Program-made: the position numbers and the translations under genes
Notes under the pieces: generated by a model
What the model was told of the DNA's origin: nothing
Databases searched by the model: none
What the model saw: only the letters and a program-made list of their open reading frames with translations
Assembly: GCA_964406465.1 (NCBI GenBank)
Contig: CAYORT010000048.1
Coordinates: 1-6,779 of the forward strand
Source: JAHEZL01 sp964406465
Lineage (GTDB): Bacteria; Bacteroidota; Bacteroidia; Flavobacteriales_C; GCA-002722245
Length of the DNA: 6,779 bases
Direction of reading: 5' to 3'
Shown: positions 6,625-6,779 of the stretch, one piece after another
Layout of the letters: each line of letters opens with the position of its first letter
How positions within the stretch are numbered: the first letter of the stretch is position 1

Positions 6625-6741
6625 ATGGTGTTTGTTAAAATGAGTTTGCTTCATCAGTTAGCTGACGGATTTCGCAATGACGCAATTGGTGAAAAAAAAG
6701 GGGGCAAGATCCGTCGGTTGACGGATAAGTTCGACTATTAA
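6625..6741 (+). CDS. possible small ORF of 38 codons (uncertain)
   Basis: An ATG at 6625, directly after an in-frame TAA (6622-6624), opens a 38-residue frame: MVFVKMSLLHQLADGF, then RNDAIGEKKGGK, then IRRLTDKFDY and TAA at 6739-6741. A second ATG lies at 6640. AGGG at 6617-6620 could be a weak ribosome binding site with short spacing to the first ATG. The peptide is basic in its second half and has no signal sequence or recognisable domain. Against it: the length is within what chance allows, and the frame overlaps a likely decayed repeat and inverted repeats that could create it by accident. The stop codon is the first triplet of the hairpin at 6739-6774, the arrangement expected of a terminated short gene. 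Confidence 0.25.
   Translation: MVFVKMSLLHQLADGFRNDAIGEKKGGKIRRLTDKFDY
6644..6682. repeat. possible decayed copy of an interspersed intergenic repeat
   Basis: The stretch begins GTTTGCTTCATCAGTTAGCT and ends TTTCGCAATGACG. From memory it resembles a short repeat scattered in intergenic regions of many Bacteroidota, of the general form GATTGCTTCGTCAGTT followed by a variable part and TCGCAATGACG. Only one copy is in this window, so the repeat status cannot be shown here. If right, the copy is degenerate at its left edge and in its middle. Confidence 0.35.
6659..6726 (+). repeat. three-part inverted repeat with mutually exclusive pairings
   Basis: GACGGAT occurs at 6664-6670 and 6720-6726, and its complement ATCCGTC at 6709-6715. 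The middle copy can pair with the right copy in a tight hairpin (7 perfect pairs, loop GGTT). Alternatively, as RNA of the plus strand, 6709-6720 can pair with 6659-6670 in 12 continuous pairs, three of them G-U. The two folds exclude each other. Between the left and middle parts lies an A8G5 tract (6692-6704). The arrangement could be a transcribed switch or merely repeat debris. Confidence 0.5.
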
Positions 6742-6774
6742 AATTTCAATTCGCTTTAAGCTTTTGAAATTTTA
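6739..6774. terminator. long AT-rich hairpin at the right edge, possible terminator
   Basis: TAAAATTTCAA (6739-6749) and TTGAAATTTTA (6764-6774) are perfect 11-base inverted repeats around a 14-base loop that itself contains GCT/AGC. With a three-base bulge on the left, GAC (6733-6735) can further pair with GTC (6775-6777). Each side ends in an A- or T-rich arm, but there is no separate U tract. It could end transcription of the small ORF on + or of a gene beyond the window on -. Confidence 0.4.
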
Positions 6775-6779
6775 GTCTC

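Noticed and set aside
1..6779. CRISPR array, tRNA, rRNA, transposase or phage genes
   Set aside because: I found no regularly spaced direct repeats, no RNA gene signatures and no mobile-element protein motifs in either strand.

Overview
The window looks like chromosomal DNA from a member of the Bacteroidota. The PKD protein ends in a type IX secretion (Por) sorting domain, a system confined to that phylum. Start codons are preceded by A/T-rich sequence rather than Shine-Dalgarno sites, and one upstream region carries a perfect Bacteroidota -7 box (TAnnTTTG). Base composition is low to moderate in G+C. I cannot name a genus.

Layout, left to right: (1) 65-1165 (+), an exported serine hydrolase of the class C beta-lactamase / peptidase S12 type. 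(2) 1205-1238, a hairpin with A and T tracts that can terminate transcription from both sides, placed between two converging genes. (3) 1255-3156 (-), a secreted multi-PKD protein with a T9SS C-terminal domain; its signal peptide is cut by an in-frame TAA at 3157-3159. (4) 3160-3363, the divergent upstream region between that gene and the next. (5) 3364-4524 (+), purT, the formate-dependent GAR transformylase. (6) 4554-5762 (-), a long QueA-family protein, tail to tail with purT across 29 bases. (7) 5902-6510 (-), an unrecognised lipoprotein in visibly more AT-rich DNA. (8) 6511-6779, a region with no large gene. It holds a possible 38-codon ORF, a likely decayed interspersed repeat, a set of mutually exclusive inverted repeats and an AT-rich hairpin at the edge.

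The genes do not form one pathway. purT and queA are housekeeping genes (purine synthesis and, probably, tRNA modification). The other three encode envelope or secreted proteins: a periplasmic hydrolase, a T9SS-exported PKD protein and a lipoprotein. Gene orientation (+ - + - -) means no obvious multi-gene operon, except that the lipoprotein gene could read toward queA across a 139-base gap that contains queA's own promoter.

I found no convincing new multi-gene system. The points most worth a second look are the nonsense codon inside the PKD protein's signal peptide and the structured right edge (6625-6777), where a small ORF, competing hairpins and a terminal hairpin overlap.
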